From contig OENT01000528.1 in NCBI GenBank assembly GCA_900239685.1, forward strand, positions 1-64,000: a stretch of DNA of 64,000 nt, written 5' to 3'. Numbering within the stretch: position 1 is the first letter of the stretch; each line of letters opens with the position of its first letter. The translations under genes were made by a program, and so were the position numbers. The notes beneath the pieces are model-generated. The model was not told the origin of the DNA. It saw only the letters and a list, made by a program, of their open reading frames with translations, and did not search any database. Below, in pieces: positions 23,787 through 35,200 of the stretch. Source of the DNA: Rotaria macrura (taxonomy: Eukaryota; Rotifera; Eurotatoria; Philodinida; Philodinidae).

Positions 23787-26235
23787 TTATAAATCCGACT
23801 TATCGATTAAATTATGTTTAAGAAGCAATTTTTGTATATCAGGATAAAACTGACGAATGTAAGTTTTTGATGAATATGCTTTGATGACATTACCATTCGG
23901 ATCGATCAAATATTTCCAGAAATTCCATAATGGTGGCTCAGTTTTTTCTGAAACGATACACAAATTCTTCAATGGAAGAAAGTTTTCATAAATCTTTTTA
24001 CCGCTTAAAAATTTCCAAACATCTGGTAAGTTATCATATACGCCATCTACTTTTATAACGGCACCTTTAGCGAAAATAGGAAAATTAACATCAAACATAT
24101 CTTGAGCCCAAGCTTGAATTTCTCGATCATTCTTAAAAAAAGAAAATAGAAATTCAAAAAGCAATCAATGAATACCATTCACTTTAGGTTCCTGGTAGCC
24201 AAATTGATTACTTGGAAAAGCAAGCACTTGAAAGATATTTCGATCGTTGTTATTCAGTTTTTGTTGGATGCCAACGAGTGCTTCAAAATGTGAATCAGTT
24301 AGTGAACATCCACTGGCTACCTATATTCATCGAACAAGATTTAGATTCAAAACAAATATATTCTATGTAAAAATGTAAATCCAACTTAGAATGTTTCAAA
24401 ATAAAAATACTATTTGAAATTTAAAGTTGTGTACTAATGATGAGCTATCATGAGATATCTTGTCTTTTATCACTATCTATCTTGATAAATGTTTCTTGAT
24501 TTATCTACTTTGCCCGCATGTAAGCACTACCACTGCTGAGAAGAATATTTTTGATTACCTAGATTTTTGAATTTATTTTTTAAATGTCACTCACGAAAAA
24601 CATTGGGAATTATTTGCATTACATCCAGCAATAGGCATCAAAGAAGGCTACATAGTAATATAATACATTTTCAAACGTCAATTATTCTCAATGCATAAGT
24701 TCAAACCAATGACAGAAAGGATTACAATGAAAAACATCAAGAAAAACATCGACTTTGATGATAGTCCAGAGTAACTAGATGAGTTACAGAACCAGTTTTG
24801 ATGAAGATATTAGAATCGATTAATCAAATTACGTGATCATATGTAATATGAATATTTCTATGATAGATAACATCAATTTATAATTTTATTTCATCCTAAC
24901 GAATATCCACATATTATTCCTTACACTCATAATGATGCTACATTCGTGTGCAATCAATACACTATACATTTATAAACGAAATCAAATACGTGCCAATATA
25001 GAGTTCCAGATAAAAAAAAATTCGACTTCTATTCCATGTTACGAAAAATGTAAAACCTAATGTCCATGCCACTATTGTAGACGGACGGATAGCATCTTGA
25101 TGACATACTGTAACAGTATTAAAGAGAAATCTAGCCCTGTAAGTAATGAGAACAGTAGTAATTCGAACATCTTTTCATGTGATTTGAAATAAGACAAGAT
25201 TTATATGAAAAAGTGCTCATCACCTCTGATTGATGCTCAAAAATATTCAGAAAAATAATGATTTTTTTTTTAAATTTTACTTTGATTTTTCTAGACGTTT
25301 TACAATGACAGCACGGCTATTGATGTATAATCCAGACGATTATATTTTCTCACACCTCAATATTGAATAAACGAATTTTTATTGAGACAATAGTTAATTT
25401 CTGTAGTATTCCGTTAGCGTTCGAGTAGTTTCTGGATTTTTCATAGAAATTCTCATTGAATTCAGCATGAACAGCATGTATGTTGATGAATTATTTGTAA
25501 AGACATGGACTTGTAAAATAATTTCGTATTTTATAGTATCACACACGATGAGATGTTTTCATTTGTTATCTCTTTCAACTGCTAAAATCCATACGTTCGA
25601 AGTTGTTTGCCATTGTCGAATCAGTAAGATTCCATCTACTTTTCCGAGATTCTCATCAGAATATCCATTCCGATCTTGTCGATTCTACACTCAGCTGTGA
25701 AACTAAAACTATTGAATCTCGGCACATCTATTTGAATATTTGACAAGCAAAGATTGCGGTGCACAATGAAATAGACAGCAGCTTTCAAGTAGAAGATACA
25801 AGTAGACAAGTAGTAGCAACGAATATGTTGGAAGTGAGTGCAAACGTATTTCTGTCTATGCAGCTCGGGACTAGGATTTAATTTCTCTTCGAGCAGATCA
25901 AAAGATTAGCTAGTCAGCTCCACAGATCATGCTGAGTTTTCTAAAACAAAAAAAAAGGTGAAAATTTCTCCTGCATATCTTCTCAATGACAATTCATATT
26001 AACGGGTGAAGTACAAAAGACTAGAACTTACATTGACAACTAATGAAACCTAAAGTAAAAAAAAGATACTTCAGTATTTCGTTTTTAACATAAACATTTC
26101 AAAAAATCGATTTACCTTTCCACGATACTGCTCCAATGAAACATCGTTTCCTTGCCAGTCTTTGACTGTAAATGAATAAAAGTCTTCACAAATAACATTT
26201 GTGATAACAAATAAAAAAATCCACATAGAAAACAT
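23787..26235 (-). CDS. GPX: Secreted glutathione peroxidase (Cys type)
   Basis: Four exons (26116-26235, 26032-26049, 24183-24320, 23787-24131) join in frame to 206 aa. The start MFSMWIFLFVITNVICED is a signal peptide, then FYSFTVKDWQGNDVSLEQYRGK matches the family's first strand. The catalytic motif NVASGCSLTD spans the exon 2/3 junction, with Cys in place of selenocysteine. FPSNQFGYQEP keeps the Gln but has Ser where many relatives have Cys (FPCNQFG), and LWNFWKYLIDPNG keeps the Trp. Exon 2 is only 18 nt, and intron 2 is 1.71 kb. The enzyme would reduce peroxides outside the cell or in the secretory pathway, with thioredoxin or glutathione as donor. A TTTTTCAG just before the ATG suggests an additional non-coding first exon. 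Confidence 0.88.
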
Positions 26236-26302
26236 CTGAAAAACAAAACAAGAATGTTTCTCTGGAAGAACGAACGATAACGACACGCAAAATTGTATTC
26301 TC

Positions 26303-27289
26303 TCATGTATCGATTTGAAAGAAATTCTTCAGCGATTGTCCCAATGCTTTATTATATTCTTCCAAACGTTGTTTTGTCATTTTTAATAACTGTTCTATTT
26401 TCGCATCATTTGGTTGAATTTGATTTGCTAGTTGAAGATCTTTTAATGCTAATTCATAATCATTTAAATTTACGTATGCATGTCCACGACGATACAATGC
26501 TTTCACGTATTTGGGATTGATTTCAAGTGCCGATGAACAATTTTCAATAACATTTTTATTATTACCATATATTAATTGACACGCTGACATATTTGAATAA
26601 ATAGACAAAATAAGTTGATTGAAATTTTCTAGAATTTCACTATGTTCATCTGTTGGTTGTTCATTAATAAAATTTAATACATAACATAGTGAACGATGAT
26701 AAAGTTTAAACGCTTGAAAGTAATGTTTTTGTAGAAAAAATTTATTTGCATTTTCTTTATGCTTCAAAGCAAAATCATAAAGATTATCAATTGACATGGA
26801 ATAAATTTCTGGAAAACGTTCAAATGAAATTAAATGTACGACTATGGATATGGTTTGATTTTCATTTCTGAAATCAAAATTTGAAATAATACATCGATTC
26901 ATAGAAGAGAAAAACGAAACTCGCGATTTTACAAGTCAGACGAATAATCAAAGTTCAACTGTGACATTTCATTTTGTTTCATGGTGATTAAACACTTGTG
27001 AACATAGTTACTGATGATTGTTGAATAAAATCCAAGGTTAATTGTCATTTCTTGATTCAGAGGTAGAAGATCGTTATAAAGATTTTCATCAAGTTTATAA
27101 TCAGCTGGTGAAAATTGAATTTTTACTGTACAATTTGATCCTAGATCGATGCATGTGGAGAATTTCATTTATGAAGCTTAGTTTTTCTTATTTAAGTGAT
27201 ATACCTTCGTTTGGCGCATATAGACTTTGACCTTGTTGAATTATCGTTTTCGTAAATTTTATATCGTCAGGAAGATGATAGACTGTCAT
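26303..27289 (-). CDS. FKBP-like/TPR co-chaperone
   Basis: Three exons (27205-27289, 26933-27140, 26303-26867) join in frame to 285 aa. The N-terminal part, FTKTIIQQ... then APNEGSNCTVKIQF and LNQEMTINLGF, resembles a degenerate FKBP domain of the FKBP4/5/FKBPL group; most peptidyl-prolyl isomerase active-site residues are not recognisable. From about residue 135 a TPR array follows: ALKHKENANKFFLQKHYFQAF, LSIYSNMSACQLIYGN, then the signature NPKYVKALYRRGHAYVNLNDYELALKDL. Such TPRs usually bind the C-terminus of Hsp90/Hsp70. It may thus act as a non-catalytic Hsp90 co-chaperone. A TPR protein of AIP type is the alternative. It sits just upstream of the peroxidase on the same strand (67 bp apart). 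Confidence 0.78.
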
Positions 27290-27853
27290 CTATATGATGT
27301 TGATAAGTTCGAATAATATTTGCCAAGAAAGAAAACCAACAAATACTGTTCGTCGATTATGAGAAGTTCATCGTGATGTAGATATAAATAGAACATTCAT
27401 TTATTAGTTCTAATAACAACGTATCGTGTAAACTACGTACTCTAGATGAACAAGATGTCACTGATTATCAACTAATTGACGCGCTTTATTTTCAGCCTAC
27501 ATTCATCACTATCATTTTATTGCATATTATATCAATTAGTTTGAGTTTATGACAACGACATTTCATTTGTATTTCATCCAGAACTTAATAATAGATAAAC
27601 TAATACATTTTTTTCATATCATAACGTAATTTGACAAAACTTTTCAACGCGACCTAAGTTCAGATATAAGTTTATTGATCGCTAAATTTAATAGTCGAAA
27701 TCGATTCCACGGTGCGAATCAAAACATATCAATAATTCATATTAGAATTTCCAATAGAACTTTAAAAAATAATCAAATTCTCATAACTCTAACTTTAAGG
27801 CGTATTAAAATCGAAATGAATTCAAACAGAGTAACGTCATCGATCTAAGTAAT

Positions 27854-28037
27854 TTATCGATTAAAGACCATTTTTCTTTCTCTGCGTAAAAAACTAGTTG
27901 GCCACCCAATGTTTGTTATTGTTGTACCAGGAAAGATGTGTCTATATTTGCCAAAATGCACATTTGATCTCCCGGCGTTTTCAATCATTTCTTGGAGGGA
28001 TAACCTCTGCATAAAATGTTGATATATCTGCTGGGAA
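27854..28037 (-). CDS. Orphan terminal-exon-like frame, function unknown
   Basis: On the minus strand a pyrimidine-rich TTTCCCAG acceptor precedes about 60 open codons, QIYQHFMQRLSLQEMIENAG..., ending MVFNR and TAA at 27854. Composition is balanced and less AT-driven than surrounding noise. No upstream exon could be linked to it, and the family is not recognised. It may be a chance frame. Confidence 0.22.
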
Positions 28038-29413
28038 ATAATGAGAGACGCATAAAACACAAAAGATCACAAAGATGACAGTAAATATCAATACATGTTT
28101 CTGACTCTTTTTAATTAAAAGATGGAGTGATCTAGTTGTAATTGAAATCAAAGAATATTTGCAAGATCAAACACAGATGATACTAATTTTATTTTTATTT
28201 TTGACTGTTATTTGTCGTTATTGGCAACGAGCTTTTTGAGACGTATTGCTTTCAAAAAAGTAGATAATGCATAGCATAAAATCAAAATGGTGACGAGAAA
28301 ATTGTTAGTATTCTACTGCCCCCGTTGAAAAAGAACATGATGCTTTGTGTAATAAGTAGTTTTGTGAAAATAAACTTGAAAGAAAGATAATCATCGATTT
28401 GAAATCATAGTGACGTACTTCATTATGATGTGAGGAATTATATAATACCCGAAAGATCAGAAGAATTGTAGCTCGTATTGAAATGATCGACTATTTCTTT
28501 CATTGTTTAAAAACTAGTGATCGATGACATAATACCATTTTCAAATATACTTTATATTTCGACAAGACAACGAATTTAAATGTATTTATTATTTTGTGAG
28601 CATAATTTTTTATTATTCGTTGTCTATTTTAACGGTAGATTTAAGTGATGATGGGTTTATATCTGTCAAGTGAATGACTGAGTACGAAATTGAAATCTTG
28701 ATATGCCTTATCTATTTCAGTTAAATTAAAATATTAGATAGAATTAATCTCAAAAGTATCAAATTCCCCTAGGTTTAGCAGTCCCTATGAAAATAGTATA
28801 AAGGACGTAAAATCCCATCCAAAGTAGGTCATTGCGTATTTGAATTCATATTCATTCGACGGCAATGTCTTGTTCAAGCTCATTTATAGAAATTCGATGT
28901 GAATCGTTCAATACGACAAACAAACAAGTATTAATAATCTGTGATTATTAATCACTAAGTAATTTTGACGATCGATAAAAATTTTACAATAGAAATGTAT
29001 AAATGAGTAGTATTGATTATTATTTTTTGAACATAACCAGTGAATAGCTGATATCTTAATCACTTAGCGAAAGATGTGGATAGTTTAAGATACTGATGAA
29101 ACATGTTGTAGAGTGAAACATTTAATTTTTCATGCGCTTCTGGTGTAAGCAGTAGCAGAACAAATGTGAATTCAGTACTCTCTAAAAAAAAGTTTTAGAA
29201 GCTTGTTGACATGTTTTATATTATTACATGTTTTCCATAATAAACATTCATCAACGAACCAAGGTTATTTCATTCCAAGTATCATCATCTCGTTTTTTTC
29301 AAGAAAAAAAGATAGATAAGATGACTAGTAATTATTTGATAACATACATTAGAAAGCGTTGGCGTTAGCATTTTCTTTTCCTTTCTCCTTTCATTTATGC
29401 CGCGTATATCTAA

Positions 29414-29456
29414 CTATCTATCTATCTATATATAGATAGATAGATAGATAGATAGA
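29414..29456. repeat. CTAT/GATA tetranucleotide microsatellite, self-complementary
   Basis: About four CTAT units are followed directly by about six GATA units through a TATATA centre, so the two halves form a perfect hairpin. Confidence 0.9.
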
Positions 29457-29533
29457 AACAGAGATAGAAAATACTCACTTGTATTTGATATTATGACGAT
29501 CTAAGTTAATATTAATCCTTTTAATTCCAAACT

Positions 29534-29701
29534 ATGGGCCAGAAATACACTCATCCAATTCCTTGTTATCATGGATATGCTTCAAGACCTCCAGCAAAAC
29601 GGCCATGTTGTCGACCTCAACCATTGGCTTTCATTCACACTCGAGCTGTTCCATTTCAATTTGAATTTAATTGTAAGAATCGATGGCATCGACGACATTG
29701 A
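29534..29701 (+). CDS. Small Pro/Cys-rich ORF, possibly first exon of a small gene
   Basis: A 55-codon frame starting MGQKYTHPIPCYHGY and containing RPPAKRPCCRPQP, in a stretch clearly more GC-rich than its surroundings, which is what coding exons look like in this window. A good donor (AATT|GTAAGAAT at 29672-29673) lies inside it. An acceptor (GCTGAAG near 29819) would continue in frame for about 18 codons to a TAG (YFWKRNSLLDGLYFTRNF), giving a roughly 65-aa product. No family is recognised. The overlapping frame from 29571 on the same strand is an alternative but is less protein-like after an (ATT)n run. Confidence 0.38.
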   Translation: MGQKYTHPIPCYHGYASRPPAKRPCCRPQPLAFIHTRAVPFQFEFNCKNRWHRRH

Positions 29702-32236
29702 TACTTATATTATTATTATTATTATTATTACGACTATTGTTTTATTTGAGAAGTGATGTTCGACAGTTGCTTATTTTAAATAAGCACGAGAAATAATTCG
29801 TTGTTATTGCTGAAGATTTCTGGAAAAGGAATTCTCTACTCGATGGACTTTATTTCACCCGGAACTTTTAGTGTTTGTAGATCTATAAGATTTTGCAGAG
29901 TAAAATAAATGAATCATCATTATTCTGACATGATATTTATCAATGGAATAAACATTGCAATAGATAAACAGTTATTTTGTTTTTTGACTTTTATATTTAA
30001 AAAACGTATAGGGAACATTGTCGATCTTTGCCAGTTTTTTAATGTTACATATTTTTTTAGTTCAAAATCTTTTTGTTGAATGATAACAACACATTGCTAT
30101 TCCATCATGATGAACAGCTTCTAAGATAAAAATGTATAACAGTAGAATTACTTGGTTCATCAAGTTCGAGCATGTTATGATCTGTGTTCACTCTTCCATG
30201 ATTTTATATTCTAGGCAGCTAGAATAATGTATTTGTCATAATATATGCATGCGCTTAGCATGATTTTGATGGATTCATTCGAATAAAAAATGTGACAACT
30301 AAAACAGTATTGTCAATGTAGCAAACGACAACTAATTGTCGTCATGCGAAGATTTTCTCATGAATACTGATTTGTTTTGAAAACAACAGATCATCTTCCA
30401 ATCTTCTATTTTGCTAATGGTGCATCAGAATGATTGAAACACAGCATCTGTTTTCCGTATTCGTTCATATCTAAATGGATTTCTCATTATTTTCAGATGT
30501 TATAGTAGAATTTTACAACGGATAAATCACGCTGTTTGTTTCTAATTGTTTATTTTCAATCTCAATCCATGGATGCATAGGTTTGATTCGCAGCGAATGA
30601 TAGCCGGCAGTTGACAAATATGAAAGTAAAGTCCTATTCAATAACACAAATCGTATAACAGATTGTTTGTTGGGATCTTCTCTACTGTTTTTAAAACTAA
30701 ACAGCAGATTCATTAGTTTTTCTATCGAATATCGTGAACTATAATCTTCACAGTAATTATATACATATATATGTTTTACAGGAAACAATAGAACGTATAA
30801 TCAGTCATTTCATATGTATATCAACATGCAAATGTGCGTACATGAAACAAAAGATGATGTTTTAAAATATCGACATTTTTGTTTATTTTCTCGGCATTCC
30901 AACATCATATTTTGAATTTAATTATATACTGATGGTGACATCCTATTGATGTGCATCTGTCATCTTGCCATGAACCTCTTGTTCTGATTTTGTTTCTACA
31001 AGATTGAACTCACAAGAATATAACTAGATTGCGAAAATAGAAATTTCACGGCCTAAATGACGACTAAAGACTTCAATTTATCTGATTTTTGAATCAATTT
31101 TGTTATCTCCTTGAATTAAAAAGTGAAAATTTCATTTTATTATTAAACCATCATCTATTCTATTCAGCGTAATAAAGAAATACTCAGAATTCCTATCAAC
31201 GAATGGAGCAGTGATTGTAATAATGTTTTCGTCTTACTTTACTATGACATTTTGTCGTAATTATGTTTATTTCTAGTCGGTGAAAAATCAGAATCGCTAA
31301 TATCAGACAAATGCTCTTCAATGTGTTAAATCAAGTAATCGTAAATTACACGCTTTATTTAAAAACTATTTCACTAAAAATAGCTATCCTACAGAATTTT
31401 ATTTTGTTTTCCAATTATGAGAAGCTTATCCAAGTATTATGTTTATTCCATGATTGCAATTGTTTACGTTGCCTAAAAAAAACTGAGATGCTGTTGGTGT
31501 CATCAGAAACTTTGTATGTAGTAATACTTTAAATGATGATAGGTCAAATAGATTATCGATTGAAATTCTTTTCTATCGATAAATTCGATTTCGAAAAGAA
31601 GAATTTAACGATTTTAGGATTTAGCACACGCACATTTTTCCAAACGAGTATCTTTAATACGTTGAATACTAAGAAAATTCTTGGTTAATTTGTATTGAAA
31701 GATAGATTCGAGGTAGTATTAAACTATTTGCACACAGCTATAGATTATTTACGGTTCATGTACGATCGATCTTGTAGCGATGAGTCATCACCGAAATGAC
31801 AGTTATAAGAGTTATGATAAATTCTAGATTTGACAGATTAAATCAGGAGAAACATCATAGACTATGACAGATGTTGTTAATATATGATCTTAGACCGTCT
31901 ATGATAAATATCTCGCTATTCTATTTCTGGTAGATAGACTAAAAGACGATAATGAAGAAATCTATCTTAAAATAGATAGATTAAAATAATCTTTATGGTA
32001 TTAGTAAAATGACTCAAATTATGCTGAGATTTTAATCCGAGACAGCAAACAGGGTAAGTGGTTTTCCTTTCTCGTTCTTTCGTTTAAAAAAAACCTGTTG
32101 TAAAAGACAAATAGAAAATTCCAATGTCTAAAAGTTGTGTTCAATATCCCCAACGTTTATTTAATATTCATATAACAAGCAGGATATGCACAAACATGTA
32201 TGAAGTACTTGAATAAAAATAACGAATACATCTCAA
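29702..32236. other. Gene-poor stretch downstream of WDR19
   Basis: An (ATT)n run lies at about 29708-29731. A minus-strand frame at 30513-30788 (91 codons, ending KQLETNSVIYPL) is open but has no ATG, clear acceptor or recognised family. AATAAA on the minus strand at 32156-32161, about 75 bp past the WDR19 stop, is its likely poly(A) signal. Confidence 0.4.
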
Positions 32237-35200
32237 TCAGGACATATCCGATGATTGTGCAAGAAAACTACTAATGGCTGCTTCACTATCAAGTTTGATG
32301 ATACGTGATCCATCGATTTTGGTTGTACACATTGGACACATATCATCTGCACTCAAATATCTAGAAAACACACAAACAAAACACACTCCAATAATAACAT
32401 TAAATAAAATTCGATTTACTTCATAAATTCTGAATAAATTGCTGGAAAACTACACGATGGACACAAACATAAATCTTCTCGAACAATATGTGCTCCCTAA
32501 ATCGTAATGAATGGTTATTGTAGATTTACCAATAAAAACAAACGAAAGATTTTCATACCGTAACAATACAATAAGGCAATGCAAGTTGACAACTTGGACA
32601 TAATAATTCATAATCAGGTACACGCAAATGACAATGTGGACATTGAGAAAAGTCTTCTTCGTTTTCACTTTTTTCCGGTTTTCTGAATTTCATATCAAAG
32701 GAAAATATTTCGTTATTTTTTTAAATTTTCATTCAATATTCAAAATTTTCATTACCGAACAAGTGCTTCAATTTTTTTCTTATATTTTGCATCGATTTGT
32801 TCACGATATTCAGGTCTCATAAGTGTAAGAGAAAAATTAAATGCTGAATTGTTCATTCCAGCTTTTTGACATTCAATAACTGTAGTCGTTAAAATTTGAA
32901 CAATATCTGCACAATAATAGAAAACAATGACAAGCTAAATTACATAGAATTGACAAACATACGAGATGGAAATTTGCTAACATTATGCGCAACACGATTC
33001 AGAAGTCGTGCTGCACGGTTCTAAACAATAGAGAAATACAATTGTAAAGTGAAGACAAATAAGTTAAAAGAAACTCGGTAGTTTACATGGTTATTAAGTT
33101 TAATTTGAATTTTAACAAGAATGTAACTATGTAATAGCATTAAACTATTAGCCATTTCAAAGGGTATGGCCGTACGTTGTGCTTTAAGTTCTTGATGCAT
33201 CGTAAAAAGAACATCACGAGCACTCCGATAGTTTCCTGATTCTTGATCTTGTTGTGCAATAATAATAGCTGTTTTTGATGCTTCTACGTATTGTCCCAAA
33301 CTTAAATAAAATCGAAAGAGATATTTTGCTTCCTAAATTAGATTGCAAATTATCTATTGTAAGTTCTTTTTATTTTTCTCAATGTTTGTTTATACTTTTG
33401 GTATTTGATCTTTTTCTCCAAGTAAATATTCAAGTAAACGTTGCGTTAATTGTTGACTACGTGCTTTGCCAACACATGTTATAGCTAAATCAATACCTTT
33501 ACTTTCATTGGAACCAGTACAACGCATTAAATGTGTTAATGACTAAACATAAACATGATGTTGTCAACAACAAAAGGAAGAATTATTTTCCCTAGATCAT
33601 ACTCGATCATAGTTTTGTGCAAACATGAACAATTTTCCGGCTAGTAAATGATTATTTTGATTTTGAAAAAGTGTTGCTGCACTGTCAAGATCCTCTAACG
33701 GAATATCACGACCATCTTTAAGAACTTTTTCTAAAAAGTAAATAAATAAATATATATTTATGTATTTATGTTCCTAATATGAACATTGATATTTACCAAT
33801 AACTTGTGCATAGAGTTCCATAAGTCCATTTTGTTGTGCCATAGTAAATGCTTCAGTGTAACATTTTGATAAAACAAGAAATTGCAATGCAGAACTATAG
33901 TCATTAATCGATTCGAAAAATCTTGCAACCATTTTAGCACCTTCAATACTTTGAGTTTCGCGTACAATTTTAACTGCTTGTTCAGGAGATTTTAATTGAT
34001 TCAATTGAATTCTAAATGAAAGAAAAGGCTTCAAGACGAATATTATATTTGAATATAATGAATTCTATTCAATATTCATTTTAACTCGATCAACGATTGT
34101 AACTTACTATGGTAACAACTCGTTTCTATTATTGGATGAAAATTTCACGCTGATAACGAATAGGTAAATACATGAATTAGAACGATGCTGAAGTCTTTGT
34201 TTTTCGATCGTTGTTTCCTGTAGCTTTACATTTCAGAATGTACTTGAATCCTCCTTCTTTCTGACACTTGTAAAGTATGACTTGTTCAAAATACTTGAAA
34301 TCTTTTACGACACATCAAACCAGACGAGTCTAGAGAGTAACTCATTTATACAATTGGTATCTTGTGTCGTATATCGATATCAAAATAGATTCCATTTTAC
34401 TACGTGTCTATCAAACGGATGACATATTCGTTTGGACTGATATATTTTTCAGATGCCTTTTTTCTTATGTTTAGTTGTTCGACTTAACTTACTGTAGAAG
34501 ACTTATACATTGGTCTTTAGTCAGAAATTTTCTTTATAAAGTTGTCAATAGACAGAAAATTCATTTTTTCAAAACACAAGAGAATAATTTGTATTCTCGA
34601 AAACGCCTGATTCCTTTCCAAACCTTTTGTGTGTATTCACTTTAAACAATCGATATGTTTGATAGTTTTGCGCAATTTTTTCATGTTCACATCTAATATT
34701 TGAGTTTCACACTCTATTTTCGAAAGAGATAGCACTTCACCGTAAACCAAGATTATCAAACATCAGGATTTTCGTATTAAGAAGGAAGAAGAAATGTTAT
34801 AAAAAGAAATAAGTTACTCTTGAGATGCTAACTTTTAATTTCTTCTATGGTCATTAGTCAATGTCTGTCTATTCTTCATCTTATCTTCTGAAGATAGATT
34901 CTTTAAGTGTGTCTTACATTATATTTTAATGATACAATGTATCATCGCTTTCATATTAAATATCAATCTCATTGAAAGATAAAATAAGAAATAATAGGAC
35001 AACTTTTCTCTGCCTATGTCAATTTTTTCACTTTCAGATTGGGAATTCTAATAAAATTTTCTGTCACTAGAACTTAACACTTCACTATCAGCAGTTAACA
35101 TACATTCTAGGATAGAGTATTGTAACCCGAGAACAGTGAAGTAGGAATCTATTCGTTGATGTTCAAAAAAATGTATGAATGCATGCGAGATGCAGTGTCT

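Larger units (their letters stand above)
27290..29533. other. Gene-poor stretch with one orphan exon-like frame and a GATA microsatellite
   Basis: Apart from the exon-like frame at 27854-28037 and a tetranucleotide repeat at 29414-29456, described separately, I see no supported gene. Confidence 0.4.
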
